The translations under genes were made by a program, and so were the position numbers. A stretch of DNA of 64,000 bases from an uncultured Ruminococcus sp. Lineage in GTDB: Bacteria > Bacillota > Clostridia > Oscillospirales > Acutalibacteraceae. Location of the stretch: NCBI GenBank assembly GCA_902793125.1, contig CADBCC010000011.1, positions 27,039 to 91,038 on the forward strand, written 5' to 3'. Shown here in pieces: positions 18,945 to 28,945 of this stretch; position 1 is the first letter of the stretch; each line of letters opens with the position of its first letter. The notes beneath the pieces are model-generated. The model did no database searches, was not told where the DNA came from, and was given only the letters and a program-made list of their open reading frames with translations.

Positions 18945-20126
18945 ATAATTCGTTAAGTTATTAACTTCTACGGAAGATTTTTTCTCGTATAAATTTTTAT
19001 AACTGTAAAATATAAAACCGTTAATACTGTTTTTCCTTATTAGTTCAACTTCTTGTTTAAGTATAGTGTCGGAATTCTTCCATGTTCCGCTGTCCGCGCC
19101 GCTTCCGGCTTTATATCCCGCAATTCCGATATATAAATTTACATCGTCGCTGTAATTAATTGAGGTCCATTTTTTCAGCGCTTCATTAAACTTAAGCGCG
19201 GGATTATCAAGGCTGTAGTACAGCTGGGGACATATATAATCTACATACCCTGATTTTGAGCACCAGGCGTAAACATCCGCGCACATTTCATAATCGTTTT
19301 CTATATTTCCCTGAGGAGAAATTCCGAATGCTAATTTCTTGTTGTTGTTATGTATTATAGAATAACATTCCGCTATAAGTATATTTACATTTGACATTCT
19401 CCAGTATTTTAAAGAAACAGCGTTTTTTTCTCCGACTTCGCTTTTGTATTTTAAATACTGCTTTCTGTCGAATGATTCATTTGTCGTCGGATAAAAGTAA
19501 TCGTCGAACTGTATTCCGTCGACGTCGTAGTTGTATATTATTTCTTTAATTCCGTTTTCTATAAGTTTACGAACTTTAGGCAAAGCGGGATTATAATATA
19601 TCCCGTTGCCGACTTTAACTCCTAAGCTTTTATTTTTTATATACGGATTATCTTTGGAAAGTTTAAGTTCATCCGAACTTCTGACTCTGTACGGATTAAT
19701 CCACGCGTGAATATTAAGACCTATTTTATGCGTATAACTGCACATATATTTAAGCGGATCATATCCGGGATTTTTACCTTGAGTTCCAGTTATTATGTGC
19801 GAAAACGGATAATGTTTTGAATTATATAACGCGTCTGAATACGGTCTTACCTGAACTATAAGTGTGTTAAATTTTTTCTTCTTACAATTGTCGGCTATTT
19901 TTTTGAATTTATTTTTAAAACTGTTATAGTTTCTGTCAGTACCTTGCATATCAAGCTCCATAAAGCTGATCCATACACCCCTCATTTCTTCCTCGATTTT
20001 TATTGAATTAGTTTTAACGGCTTTTTTATTTATAATTTTATTATTATCCTTCAAGCTTGAAAAGGCGACCGTTGCGATAAGAGCCGAAATACATATTATT
20101 AAAGGTATTTTATTTTTTAATCTCAT
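18936..20126 (-). CDS. Glycoside-hydrolase-10-like (GHL10/DUF187) extracellular protein
   Basis: The 396-residue protein has an N-terminal hydrophobic segment (IPLIICISALIATVAFSS) acting as a signal or anchor. A GHL10 (PF02638) TIM-barrel domain follows: MRGVWISFMELD, NTLIVQVRPYSDALY, INPYRVRS, GIQFDDYFYP and GISPQGNIENDY. Such proteins are predicted cell-envelope glycosidases; the substrate is unknown. No lipobox cysteine is visible. I chose ATG at 20126, because GAGG lies 9 bp upstream and earlier in-frame Mets have no ribosome site. The gene converges on mtaB (9-bp overlap) and diverges from DUF1294 with only 22 bp between starts. Confidence 0.85.
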   Translation of the reverse strand: MRLKNKIPLIICISALIATVAFSSLKDNNKIINKKAVKTNSIKIEEEMRGVWISFMELDMQGTDRNYNSFKNKFKKIADNCKKKKFNTLIVQVRPYSDALYNSKHYPFSHIITGTQGKNPGYDPLKYMCSYTHKIGLNIHAWINPYRVRSSDELKLSKDNPYIKNKSLGVKVGNGIYYNPALPKVRKLIENGIKEIIYNYDVDGIQFDDYFYPTTNESFDRKQYLKYKSEVGEKNAVSLKYWRMSNVNILIAECYSIIHNNNKKLAFGISPQGNIENDYEMCADVYAWCSKSGYVDYICPQLYYSLDNPALKFNEALKKWTSINYSDDVNLYIGIAGYKAGSGADSGTWKNSDTILKQEVELIRKNSINGFIFYSYKNLYEKKSSVEVNNLTNYLD

Positions 20127-20148
20127 TTTAATCATCCTCAGGTGTTTT

Positions 20149-20427
20149 ATGAATCCATATTTTTTATTTCTAATATATCTTGTAATTATAAATATTATTG
20201 CTGTAATTGTTACTGTTTGTGATAAATATCGAGCAAAGCACAATAAATGGAGAATAAAGGAAAGCACCCTGCTGTTAATTTCCGCTTTGGGCGGCAGTAT
20301 TTTTATGTATATAACAATGCAGATTATCCGCCATAAAACGAAAAAAATAAAATTTATGCTCGGAATTCCTTTAATAATAATCTTACAGTTTTTAATATTT
20401 TATTTGGTGAAGTTCTATGTGCTGTAA
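20149..20427 (+). CDS. DUF1294 small membrane protein
   Basis: A 92-residue protein with about three hydrophobic helices. It shows the DUF1294 signature: a DKYRAKHNKWRIKESTLLLISALGG core and RHKTKKIKF near the C-terminus. Function is unknown for the family. It starts 22 bp from the divergent GHL10 gene and overlaps the start of the downstream RluA-type gene by 11 bp, so the two are probably cotranscribed and coupled. Confidence 0.85.
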   Translation: MNPYFLFLIYLVIINIIAVIVTVCDKYRAKHNKWRIKESTLLLISALGGSIFMYITMQIIRHKTKKIKFMLGIPLIIILQFLIFYLVKFYVL

Positions 20428-21280
20428 AAAATTAGAGTTTATTGTGCCTCAGTCCTGCGATAATGCTTCTCTCCGAACTTTTTTAAGAAAAGAATGCGGT
20501 GTTTCTTCTCGTATAATAACACAGCTTAAACGTGAAAAAAACGGAATTTTAAGGAATAATAAAAATATAAAAACAATTGAAAAAGTAAAATCGGGAGATA
20601 GAATTGTTTTAAATCTCCCTTATGAGGAAAATAAAATAACCCCCGTAAAGGGGGAACTTAATATTTTATTTGAGGATGAATATGTTATAGTTTTCGACAA
20701 ACCTTACGGTATTCCCGTTCATCCTACGAAAGTACATCAGACCGATACGCTTGCAAATTATGTATCATATATGCAAAAGCAGAATAATCAATTTTATAAA
20801 TTCAGGGCAGTAAATCGCCTTGATAAAGATACTTCGGGGATAGTTGTTGTCGCAAAAGACAGATACACCGCGTCTTATCTTTTTAATAATATTCAAAAAA
20901 AGTACTGCGCTGTATGTGAAGGAATAATTGATAACGCGGGAACTATAGATAAACCTATAGCTTTAAAAGAAGGGCATTCTATTCAAAGGACTTGTTCTCC
21001 TACAGGTCAGAAGTCCGTTACCCATTATAAACCTTTGGCAATTAACGATAATCATACATTATTGGAAATTGAGCTCGAAACAGGGCGTACACATCAGATT
21101 AGAGTACATTTTTCGTCAATCGGTCATCCTTTAGCCGGTGACGATATGTACGGCGGTTCATTAAAGTATATTAAAAGACAGGCTTTACATTGCAAGGAAG
21201 TATTTTTTATTCATCCGTTTACTAAAGAAAAAATTATAATAACGAGTGAAATTCCCGATGATATGAAAAAACTGATATAA
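20417..21280 (+). CDS. RluA-family pseudouridine synthase
   Basis: Isomerises uridines in RNA, probably rRNA or tRNA. The 287-residue protein has an N-terminal S4-like segment (LRTFLRKECGVSSRIITQLKR). The catalytic domain carries FDKPYGIPVHPT, VNRLDKDTSGIVVVAK with the catalytic Asp, and LETGRTHQIRVHFSSIGHPLAGD. It belongs to the RluA/RluC/RluD group; the modified site cannot be assigned from sequence. It overlaps DUF1294 by 11 bp and ends at a bidirectional terminator. Confidence 0.94.
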   Translation: MCCKKLEFIVPQSCDNASLRTFLRKECGVSSRIITQLKREKNGILRNNKNIKTIEKVKSGDRIVLNLPYEENKITPVKGELNILFEDEYVIVFDKPYGIPVHPTKVHQTDTLANYVSYMQKQNNQFYKFRAVNRLDKDTSGIVVVAKDRYTASYLFNNIQKKYCAVCEGIIDNAGTIDKPIALKEGHSIQRTCSPTGQKSVTHYKPLAINDNHTLLEIELETGRTHQIRVHFSSIGHPLAGDDMYGGSLKYIKRQALHCKEVFFIHPFTKEKIIITSEIPDDMKKLI

Positions 21281-21316
21281 AATTAAGGCATCGAAAGATA
21301 CCTTAATTTATTTTTT
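21281..21316. terminator. Bidirectional terminator between rluA-like and TIGR04086 genes
   Basis: The stem AATTAAGGcATC/GATaCCTTAATT has a GAAA loop. A T-run follows on the plus strand, with A-rich sequence on the other side, so it can serve both convergent genes. It overlaps the 3' end of the minus-strand gene. Confidence 0.8.
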
Positions 21317-21727
21317 ATATCTTTGTTTTTCTTTTTTGTTTACACCTATTACGGCTCCGATTATTGAAAATATTATCATTACTATTGCTTTAATCAGTAT
21401 ATATAATGAAAACTCTCCCGTAAAAGTGCTCAATCCCGCTGCAAATATAATTATAAACATCAATAATCCTGTAGCGGTTCCTGTAATTATACCTTGGCTC
21501 TTGCGTATCCTTGCGCTGATATATCCGCCCGCTAAACTTCCCGAAGCTAATAAAATAAAGGGAATATAATCTGTCGCACCTTCAAAAAGTTTTCCGATTA
21601 GCATTATAATAAAAGATGAAAGTATAGCTAAAAGCACGGTAATAATAATTCCCGATAGAACTCCGAAAAAGATACTTTTTATTGCTTTCTTATTTATAAA
21701 ATTAAAATTTGATGTTACCGCTTTCAT
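21308..21727 (-). CDS. TIGR04086-type small membrane protein
   Basis: A 139-residue protein with about four membrane helices: roughly 17-42, 50-70, 82-100 and 108-127. The second helix pair contains GSLAGGYISARIRKSQGIITG. This pattern and the position directly after yajC match the Clostridia TIGR04086 family. Function is unknown. A GGGGG ribosome site lies in the 3' arm of a hairpin just upstream (21735-21770). Confidence 0.75.
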   Translation of the reverse strand: MKAVTSNFNFINKKAIKSIFFGVLSGIIITVLLAILSSFIIMLIGKLFEGATDYIPFILLASGSLAGGYISARIRKSQGIITGTATGLLMFIIIFAAGLSTFTGEFSLYILIKAIVMIIFSIIGAVIGVNKKEKQRYKK

Positions 21728-21734
21728 AAAAATT

Positions 21735-21770
21735 CCCCCGAATATAATCCTAAAGAATTATACTCAGGGG
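21735..21770 (-). terminator. Hairpin after yajC that also contains the next gene's ribosome site
   Basis: Read on the minus strand, CCCCTGAGTATAAT pairs with ATTATATTCGGGG and is followed by AATTTTTATG. It looks like a terminator for yajC. Its G-rich 3' arm is the only Shine-Dalgarno sequence for the TIGR04086 start at 21727, so it may set relative expression. Confidence 0.6.
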
Positions 21771-21786
21771 AGTTGTTAATTATTCA

Positions 21787-22161
21787 TTATTTCTTAAATT
21801 TAGCTAAGAATCCTTTTTTCTCGGTTGTATTTGTGTTGGAATCTTCTTTAGCGGTGTTAATTGTTGAGATAGCCCATTTCTTCATCTTCATTTTGTTTCT
21901 GTCTGAGCCTGTTTCAATAACAATTGAATCCTCGTCTTCTTTTATTGCAACAACTCTGCCAACTATACCGCCGATTGTTGTGATTTCATCGCCGATTTCA
22001 AGGTTGTTTCTAAGTTCGGCTTCTTCTTTCTTTTTCTTTGAGTTAGGTCTGATTAAAAAGAAGTAAAGAGCTGCGAAGATTGCCGCGTAAATAACTATCA
22101 TTAAAATCATCGAATTGCCACCCGCCTGAGGAGCAGCGTCTAAAATAGGTGTAGTATTCAT
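21787..22161 (-). CDS. yajC: Preprotein translocase accessory subunit YajC
   Basis: A single-pass membrane protein associated with SecDF/YidC. The 124-residue protein has an N-terminal segment rich in Gly/Ala, a membrane helix near 20-38 and then RPNSKKKKEEAELRNNLEIGDEITTIGGIVGRVV, the YajC core. The C-terminal 40 residues are charged. The start follows AAAGGATAATTAT. secDF is not adjacent; the neighbours are tgt upstream and a TIGR04086 gene downstream. Confidence 0.95.
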   Translation of the reverse strand: MNTTPILDAAPQAGGNSMILMIVIYAAIFAALYFFLIRPNSKKKKEEAELRNNLEIGDEITTIGGIVGRVVAIKEDEDSIVIETGSDRNKMKMKKWAISTINTAKEDSNTNTTEKKGFLAKFKK

Positions 22162-22204
22162 ATAATTATCCTTTCTCTAATTGATTATTTTAAGACTATA
22201 GGGC

Positions 22205-22233
22205 ATTATAACAGATTTTTAGCTTTCTTGCAA
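22205..22233 (-). promoter_or_regulatory. Promoter of yajC
   Basis: On the minus strand: TTGCAA (22233-22228), a 17-bp spacer, then TATAAT (22210-22205). It lies about 45 bp upstream of the yajC ATG, so yajC can be transcribed independently of tgt. Confidence 0.75.
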
Positions 22234-22245
22234 GTATTTTTTTAA

Positions 22246-24412
<2,167 letters not shown>

Positions 24413-24457
24413 ATTTTGCCTTTCAAAATTTTTTTGTTAAAAATAATTGACAAATAA

Positions 24458-24486
24458 TTGACATTAAAACCGTATAATGGTATATT
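24458..24486 (+). promoter_or_regulatory. Promoter of the asd-dapA-dapB cluster
   Basis: TTGACA (24458-24463), 17 bp, TATATT (24481-24486). A second TTGACA lies 12 bp upstream, and a TATAAT within the spacer could be an alternative -10. The leader of about 100 nt before the asd ATG is AT-rich. I see no T-box or lysine-riboswitch core in it. Confidence 0.7.
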
Positions 24487-24593
24487 ATAGGATAGATATA
24501 GTATGTCTGAGTATCTTTACATCTATATATAATAACTTATTAAATGTAATTATACAACTATTCTTAAAAAATTGTAATATTGTGGAGGTCAAA

Positions 24594-25673
24594 ATGAAAA
24601 AATATAATGTTGGAATTATCGGTGCTACAGGTATGGTTGGTCAGAGATTTATCCTCTTGCTTAATAATCATCCCTGGTTTAATATTACAACTTTAGCCGC
24701 AAGCTCAAGAAGCGCGGGTAAAAAATACGGCGAATTGATGGAAAACCGCTGGCTTCTTTCCGATCCGATGCCCGAAAGTGTTAAAGATATGATCGTAGCT
24801 GACGCGGGAGAAGTTGAGAAAGTAGCGTCTACCGTTGATTTCTGCTTCTGCGCTGTTAATATGCCTAAAGATGAAATTAAAGCGCTTGAAGAAGCTTACG
24901 CTAAAGCGGAGTGCCCGATTGTTTCCAATAACTCCGCGCATCGTTTCACACCCGATGTTCCTATGGTTGTTCCCGAGATTAACGCGGACCATATTAAAAT
25001 AATCGAATCACAACGAAAACGTCTCGGTACAAAAAAAGGTTTCGTTGCAGTTAAGTCTAACTGTTCGCTTCAGAGCTACGTACCCGCAATTCATCCGCTT
25101 AAAAAATTCGGAGTTAATAAAGTATTAGCTTGTACATATCAGGCTATTTCGGGCGCGGGTAAAACTTTTGAAACGTGGCCCGAAATGGTTGATAACCTTA
25201 TTCCGTATATCGGCGGAGAAGAAGAAAAATCCGAAAAAGAGCCTCTTAAAATCTGGGGTTCAATTGAAAACGGTGAAATTGTAAATAATTATGATATTAA
25301 TATTACATCACAATGTTTAAGAGTACCCGTATCCGACGGTCACACAGCGGCGGTATTTATGTCTTTTAAAGATAAAGCGCCGTCGGTTGACGAGGTAATT
25401 AAAACTTGGGAAAACTATAAGGGCAGAGCTCAGGAGCTTGAACTTCCGAGCGCTCCTAAACATTTTCTCCATTACTTTACCGAACCCGATCAGCCTCAGA
25501 TTAAATCCTCAAGAACTCTTGAAGGCGGTATGGCTGTTTCGGTCGGAAGATTAAGAGAAGACACTCAGTACGACATGAAATTCGTATGTATGTCTCATAA
25601 TACTCTCAGAGGAGCTGCGGGAGGAGCGGTGCTTTTAGCCGAACTTCTTTGCGCAGAAGGTTATATAGATTAA
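24594..25673 (+). CDS. asd: Aspartate-semialdehyde dehydrogenase
   Basis: Reduces aspartyl phosphate to aspartate semialdehyde for lysine, threonine, methionine and diaminopimelate. The 359-residue protein starts MKKYNVGIIGATGMVGQRF (NADPH site), with the catalytic cysteine in VKSNCSLQSYVPA and a conserved VPVSDGHTAAVF block. Its overall sequence resembles the archaeal/fungal branch rather than the E. coli-type enzyme. The ATG has GGAGG 7 bp upstream; the frame extending to 24477 is ruled out because it runs into the -10 region. Confidence 0.95.
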   Translation: MKKYNVGIIGATGMVGQRFILLLNNHPWFNITTLAASSRSAGKKYGELMENRWLLSDPMPESVKDMIVADAGEVEKVASTVDFCFCAVNMPKDEIKALEEAYAKAECPIVSNNSAHRFTPDVPMVVPEINADHIKIIESQRKRLGTKKGFVAVKSNCSLQSYVPAIHPLKKFGVNKVLACTYQAISGAGKTFETWPEMVDNLIPYIGGEEEKSEKEPLKIWGSIENGEIVNNYDINITSQCLRVPVSDGHTAAVFMSFKDKAPSVDEVIKTWENYKGRAQELELPSAPKHFLHYFTEPDQPQIKSSRTLEGGMAVSVGRLREDTQYDMKFVCMSHNTLRGAAGGAVLLAELLCAEGYID

Positions 25674-25689
25674 TTAATTGGAGGTAAAT

Positions 25690-26592
25690 ATGAATAAGCC
25701 GATTTTTACAGGTTCAGGTGTTGCGCTTATTACACCGATGAACGAAGATCTTTCCGTTAATTATGACGCTTTGGAAGAACTTCTTGAGTTTCATATTGCT
25801 AACGGAACCGACGCTATTATTGCGTGCGGTACAACAGGAGAAGCTGCTACTCTTTCCGAAGAAGAGCATAGTGCTGTATTGAAATTTGTTGCTAAAAAAG
25901 TAAACGGCCGTACTGTTGTTATCGGCGGTACGGGAAGTAATGATACGAATACTGCGATTAAACTCTCTAAAGAAGCTGAAGAGTCGGGTGTTGACGCCTT
26001 GCTTACAGTTACCCCTTATTATAATAAAACTTCGCAAAGGGGACTTGTTAAGCATTTTAACACAATTGCCGATTCCGTAAACATTCCGATTATTCTTTAT
26101 AATGTTCCGTCAAGAACAGGCTGTAATATTAAACCGGAAACTTATGCCGAACTGTGTAAGCATCCCAATATTGTAGCTTGTAAAGAGGCAAGCGGGGATA
26201 TTTCTCAGGTTGCTCTTATACGTTCGTTATGCGGAGATAATCTTGATGTATATTCGGGTAATGACGACCAGACTGTTCCGTTTATGTCGCTCGGAGCTTT
26301 AGGTGTAATCTCGGTATTTGCTAATATCTTACCGCAGGAATCTCACGATTTGTGCCAGCTTTGTCTTGATAATAATTTTGCAGAAGCGAGCAAAATGCAC
26401 TTCCACTATCTTGAACTTATGAATATGATGTTTACCGATGTAAACCCGATTCCCGTAAAGACTGCAATGAATCTTTTCGGATTTAATGCGGGCGAGTGCA
26501 GATTACCGCTCGTTCCGATGAGCACATCAGGTTATCATGACCTTAAAGACTGCCTTACAAAATACGATTTAATCGACAAATATTCTAAATAA
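25690..26592 (+). CDS. dapA: 4-hydroxy-tetrahydrodipicolinate synthase
   Basis: Condenses pyruvate and aspartate semialdehyde, the first step specific to lysine/DAP. The 300-residue TIM barrel has GTTGEAATL (pyruvate carboxylate binding), YNVPSRTGCNI with the active-site Tyr, and the Schiff-base lysine in VACKEASGDISQV. The ATG at 25690 has GGAGG 6 bp upstream. It is 16 bp after asd and before dapB, so the three genes form a pathway block. Confidence 0.98.
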   Translation: MNKPIFTGSGVALITPMNEDLSVNYDALEELLEFHIANGTDAIIACGTTGEAATLSEEEHSAVLKFVAKKVNGRTVVIGGTGSNDTNTAIKLSKEAEESGVDALLTVTPYYNKTSQRGLVKHFNTIADSVNIPIILYNVPSRTGCNIKPETYAELCKHPNIVACKEASGDISQVALIRSLCGDNLDVYSGNDDQTVPFMSLGALGVISVFANILPQESHDLCQLCLDNNFAEASKMHFHYLELMNMMFTDVNPIPVKTAMNLFGFNAGECRLPLVPMSTSGYHDLKDCLTKYDLIDKYSK

Positions 26593-26599
26593 TTAAGCG

Positions 26600-26624
26600 G
26601 CGCGCGTTTTTACGCGCGCTTTCT
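26600..26624 (+). terminator. GC-rich hairpin between dapA and dapB
   Basis: A perfect 8-bp stem, GCGCGCGT/ACGCGCGC, has a TTTT loop and is followed by TTTCTT. It sits 8 bp after the dapA stop and could reduce read-through into dapB. The tail is weaker than a full T-tract, so it may be a partial terminator or an mRNA-stabilising hairpin. Confidence 0.65.
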
Positions 26625-26649
26625 TACTAAGTAAAAGGGGACGTTAAAA

Positions 26650-27414
26650 ATGACAGATATAATTTTATGCGGATGTAACGGAAAGATGGGGCATGTTGTA
26701 GTAAGTTCAGCCTTATCGGGAGAAAATTGCAATATAGTTTGCGGAGTCGACGCTTTCTGCGAAAACAGTTACAATTTCCCTGTATATAAAACTTTTTCGG
26801 AGATTAATGAAAAAGCCGACGTTGTAATTGATTTTTCAAATCCCGCGAGTCTTGACGGTTTACTTGAATACTGTATTAATAATAAAATTCCCGCCGTTAT
26901 TTGTACAACCGGTTATTCGCCCGAACAAGTGGATAAGATTAACGAAGCGTCAAAGATAATCCCTGTGTTTTATTCGGGAAATATGTCTCTCGGCGTAAAT
27001 CTGCTTATCGAGCTTGCTAAGCAGGCAACAAAAGTACTGGGAAATGATTTTGATATTGAAATAGTTGAAAAACATCATAATCAAAAAGTTGACGCACCTT
27101 CCGGTACGGCGTTAATGATTGCCGACGGTATTTCAGAGGAACTTAAAAAGGAACCTCAGTATGTTTACGACCGCCACGCGTACCGCCGTAAACGTTCGAA
27201 AAACGAAATCGGTATTCACGCTATAAGAGGCGGAACAATTGTCGGCGAACACGATGTTATCTTTGCGGGACACGATGAAGTGGTAACAATATCACATCAG
27301 TCTCAGTCCAAAGAACTTTTCTCTACAGGAGCGTTAAACGCTGCTGAGTTTATTGTCGGAAAGCCCGCGGGAATGTATAATATGAGCCTGCTTTTATCCG
27401 AAAAACTTAATTAA
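26650..27414 (+). CDS. dapB: 4-hydroxy-tetrahydrodipicolinate reductase
   Basis: Reduces HTPA to tetrahydrodipicolinate. The 254-residue protein opens with the Rossmann motif LCGCNGKMGHVV. It carries the catalytic EKHHNQKVDAPSGTALMIAD block with the His pair and Lys, and the C-terminal FSTGALNAAEFIVGK. An AAAGGGG site precedes the ATG. It ends at a strong terminator, closing the asd-dapA-dapB block. Confidence 0.98.
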   Translation: MTDIILCGCNGKMGHVVVSSALSGENCNIVCGVDAFCENSYNFPVYKTFSEINEKADVVIDFSNPASLDGLLEYCINNKIPAVICTTGYSPEQVDKINEASKIIPVFYSGNMSLGVNLLIELAKQATKVLGNDFDIEIVEKHHNQKVDAPSGTALMIADGISEELKKEPQYVYDRHAYRRKRSKNEIGIHAIRGGTIVGEHDVIFAGHDEVVTISHQSQSKELFSTGALNAAEFIVGKPAGMYNMSLLLSEKLN

Positions 27415-27421
27415 ATTTTAT

Positions 27422-27456
27422 TCTTGGCTTCGTAATTGCGGAGTCAAGATTTTTTA
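27422..27456 (+). terminator. Intrinsic terminator after dapB
   Basis: The imperfect stem TCTTGGCTTCG/CGGAGTCAAGA is followed by TTTTTT. It sits 8 bp after the dapB stop. Confidence 0.85.
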
Positions 27457-27524
27457 ATGAATATTTTTATTTATGTCACCTCGTAATTAAAAATTCATAC
27501 TATACTAATATCGAGGTGAAAATT

Positions 27525-27734
27525 ATGGACAACTTAATTATTTTATCATCCGTAACGCAGTCTATGAAAGCGCGGGATATACTAAAAAGTAACGGAATTA
27601 CTTCAAAAGTTCATCGAATACCCGCTTATAAAGGTAAAGGCGCCTGCAGTTACGGTTTAATTATAAATAAAGATATTGAAAAAGCGTTGGAAATCTTAAA
27701 AGATAATGAAATAAATGTTGTTGGACGAGCTTAA
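27525..27734 (+). CDS. DUF3343 protein (putative sulfur/selenium carrier-like)
   Basis: A 69-residue protein in the DUF3343 family: it has an N-terminal beta-alpha start (LIILSSVTQSMKARDILKSNGI) and a conserved cysteine in GKGACSYGLII. The family is often found beside cysteine desulfurases and selenium genes; a role in chalcogen handling is proposed but unproven. I chose ATG at 27525 with GAGGTG 6 bp upstream. A TATACT -10-like box lies at 27501-27506. It precedes the aminotransferase by 11 bp. Confidence 0.75.
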   Translation: MDNLIILSSVTQSMKARDILKSNGITSKVHRIPAYKGKGACSYGLIINKDIEKALEILKDNEINVVGRA

Positions 27735-27745
27735 GGTGATATGTT

Positions 27746-28882
27746 TTGATATATCTTGATAATGGAGCAACAACCTTTCCTAAACCTAAAAGTGTAATAA
27801 ACAGCGTAAACTTTGCATTAAAGAACGGCGCTAACCCCGGAAGAGGAGGTCACCGCTTAGCAGTTAAATCATCGGAGATAATTTATAATTCACGAAAAAC
27901 TTTAGCTAATTTTTTCAATATAAATAATCCCGAAAATGTAATTTTTACTCTTAACTGTACCGAAGCTTTAAATATTATAATTAAAGGAGTTTTAAAATCG
28001 GGCGACCACGTTGTAATCTCATCTCTTGAACACAACGCGGTATTAAGACCGATAGAAAAATTAAAGAAAAGGGGAGTAAGCTGCACTATAGCCGAGGCGG
28101 TTGAAAGAGATAACGAAAAAACCCTTAATAATTTCAGAAACGCTATTAATGAAAAAACACGGCTCGTTGTATGTACCTATGCTTCAAATGTTTTCGGAAT
28201 TAAACTTCCCGTTGAAAGAATTTGCGCGCTATGCCATCAATACGGAATACTGACTTGTGTTGACGCCGCGCAAGCGGCGGGAGTTGTTCCTATAGATTTG
28301 TCTGATTCTTCAATAGATTATTTATGTTTAGCAGGGCATAAGAGCTTATACGGCCCGATGGGTACAGGAGCGCTTATTATAAATACAGATACAATTCCGG
28401 ACAGTTTAATTGAAGGCGGTACTGGAAGCAGCTCGGATAATTACAACCAGCCTGAAATTCTGCCCGACAGGTTTGAAAGCGGAACCCAGAATTTTATCGG
28501 TATAGCAGGCTTGAGTTCGGGTATAAAATTTGTTAATTCAAAAGGTGTTTTAAATATTTATAAAAAAGAAATGGATTTTATAAAGAAAACGTATTTTGAA
28601 TTTAAAAAAACAGATAAAATAATTCTTTATACCGAAGAACCCGATATAAATTTTAATGTTCCTGTTTTATCATTTAATATTGATGGAGTTGACTGTGAAA
28701 CAGTTTCCGACATTTTAAGCGAAAAATTCAACATAGCAACACGTTCGGGACTGCATTGCGCTCCGCTTGCGCATAAGAGCTATGATACAATTGAAACAGG
28801 TACTGTAAGAATAGTTCCATCCGTTTATACTACAGAAAACGACATAAATTCATTATTGTATGCTGTTAATAAAATAAAATAA
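27746..28882 (+). CDS. Cysteine desulfurase-family PLP enzyme (class V aminotransferase)
   Basis: A 378-residue fold-type I PLP enzyme. Seen: N-terminal YLDNGATTFPKP, the VDAAQAAGVVPIDL segment, the PLP lysine in LAGHKSLYGPMGTGALII, and a catalytic-type cysteine in TRSGLHCAPLAHKS near residue 333. The pattern fits the TIGR01977-like cysteine desulfurase or selenocysteine lyase group rather than IscS/NifS proper. The start is TTG with AAGGTGAT upstream. Pairing with DUF3343 suggests sulfur or selenium transfer, which is inference. Confidence 0.88.
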   Translation: MIYLDNGATTFPKPKSVINSVNFALKNGANPGRGGHRLAVKSSEIIYNSRKTLANFFNINNPENVIFTLNCTEALNIIIKGVLKSGDHVVISSLEHNAVLRPIEKLKKRGVSCTIAEAVERDNEKTLNNFRNAINEKTRLVVCTYASNVFGIKLPVERICALCHQYGILTCVDAAQAAGVVPIDLSDSSIDYLCLAGHKSLYGPMGTGALIINTDTIPDSLIEGGTGSSSDNYNQPEILPDRFESGTQNFIGIAGLSSGIKFVNSKGVLNIYKKEMDFIKKTYFEFKKTDKIILYTEEPDINFNVPVLSFNIDGVDCETVSDILSEKFNIATRSGLHCAPLAHKSYDTIETGTVRIVPSVYTTENDINSLLYAVNKIK

Positions 28883-28886
28883 TTAC

Positions 28887-28915
28887 TTGAATAACCTCCT
28901 TGTTTATGTTATAAT
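28887..28915 (+). promoter_or_regulatory. Promoter of cdaA-cdaR
   Basis: TTGAAT (28887-28892), 17 bp, TATAAT (28910-28915). The spacer contains AACCTCCTTG (28893-28902), an exact inverted copy of the ribosome site CAAGGAGGTT at 28933-28942. Confidence 0.75.
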
Positions 28916-28945
28916 TTATATGTAAAAATATGCAAGGAGGTTAAT

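Noticed and set aside
24490-24593. Lysine riboswitch or T-box leader in front of asd
   Set aside because: The leader is only about 100 nt, AT-rich and lacks T-box (TGGNACCGCG) or L-box core sequences and any terminator hairpin.
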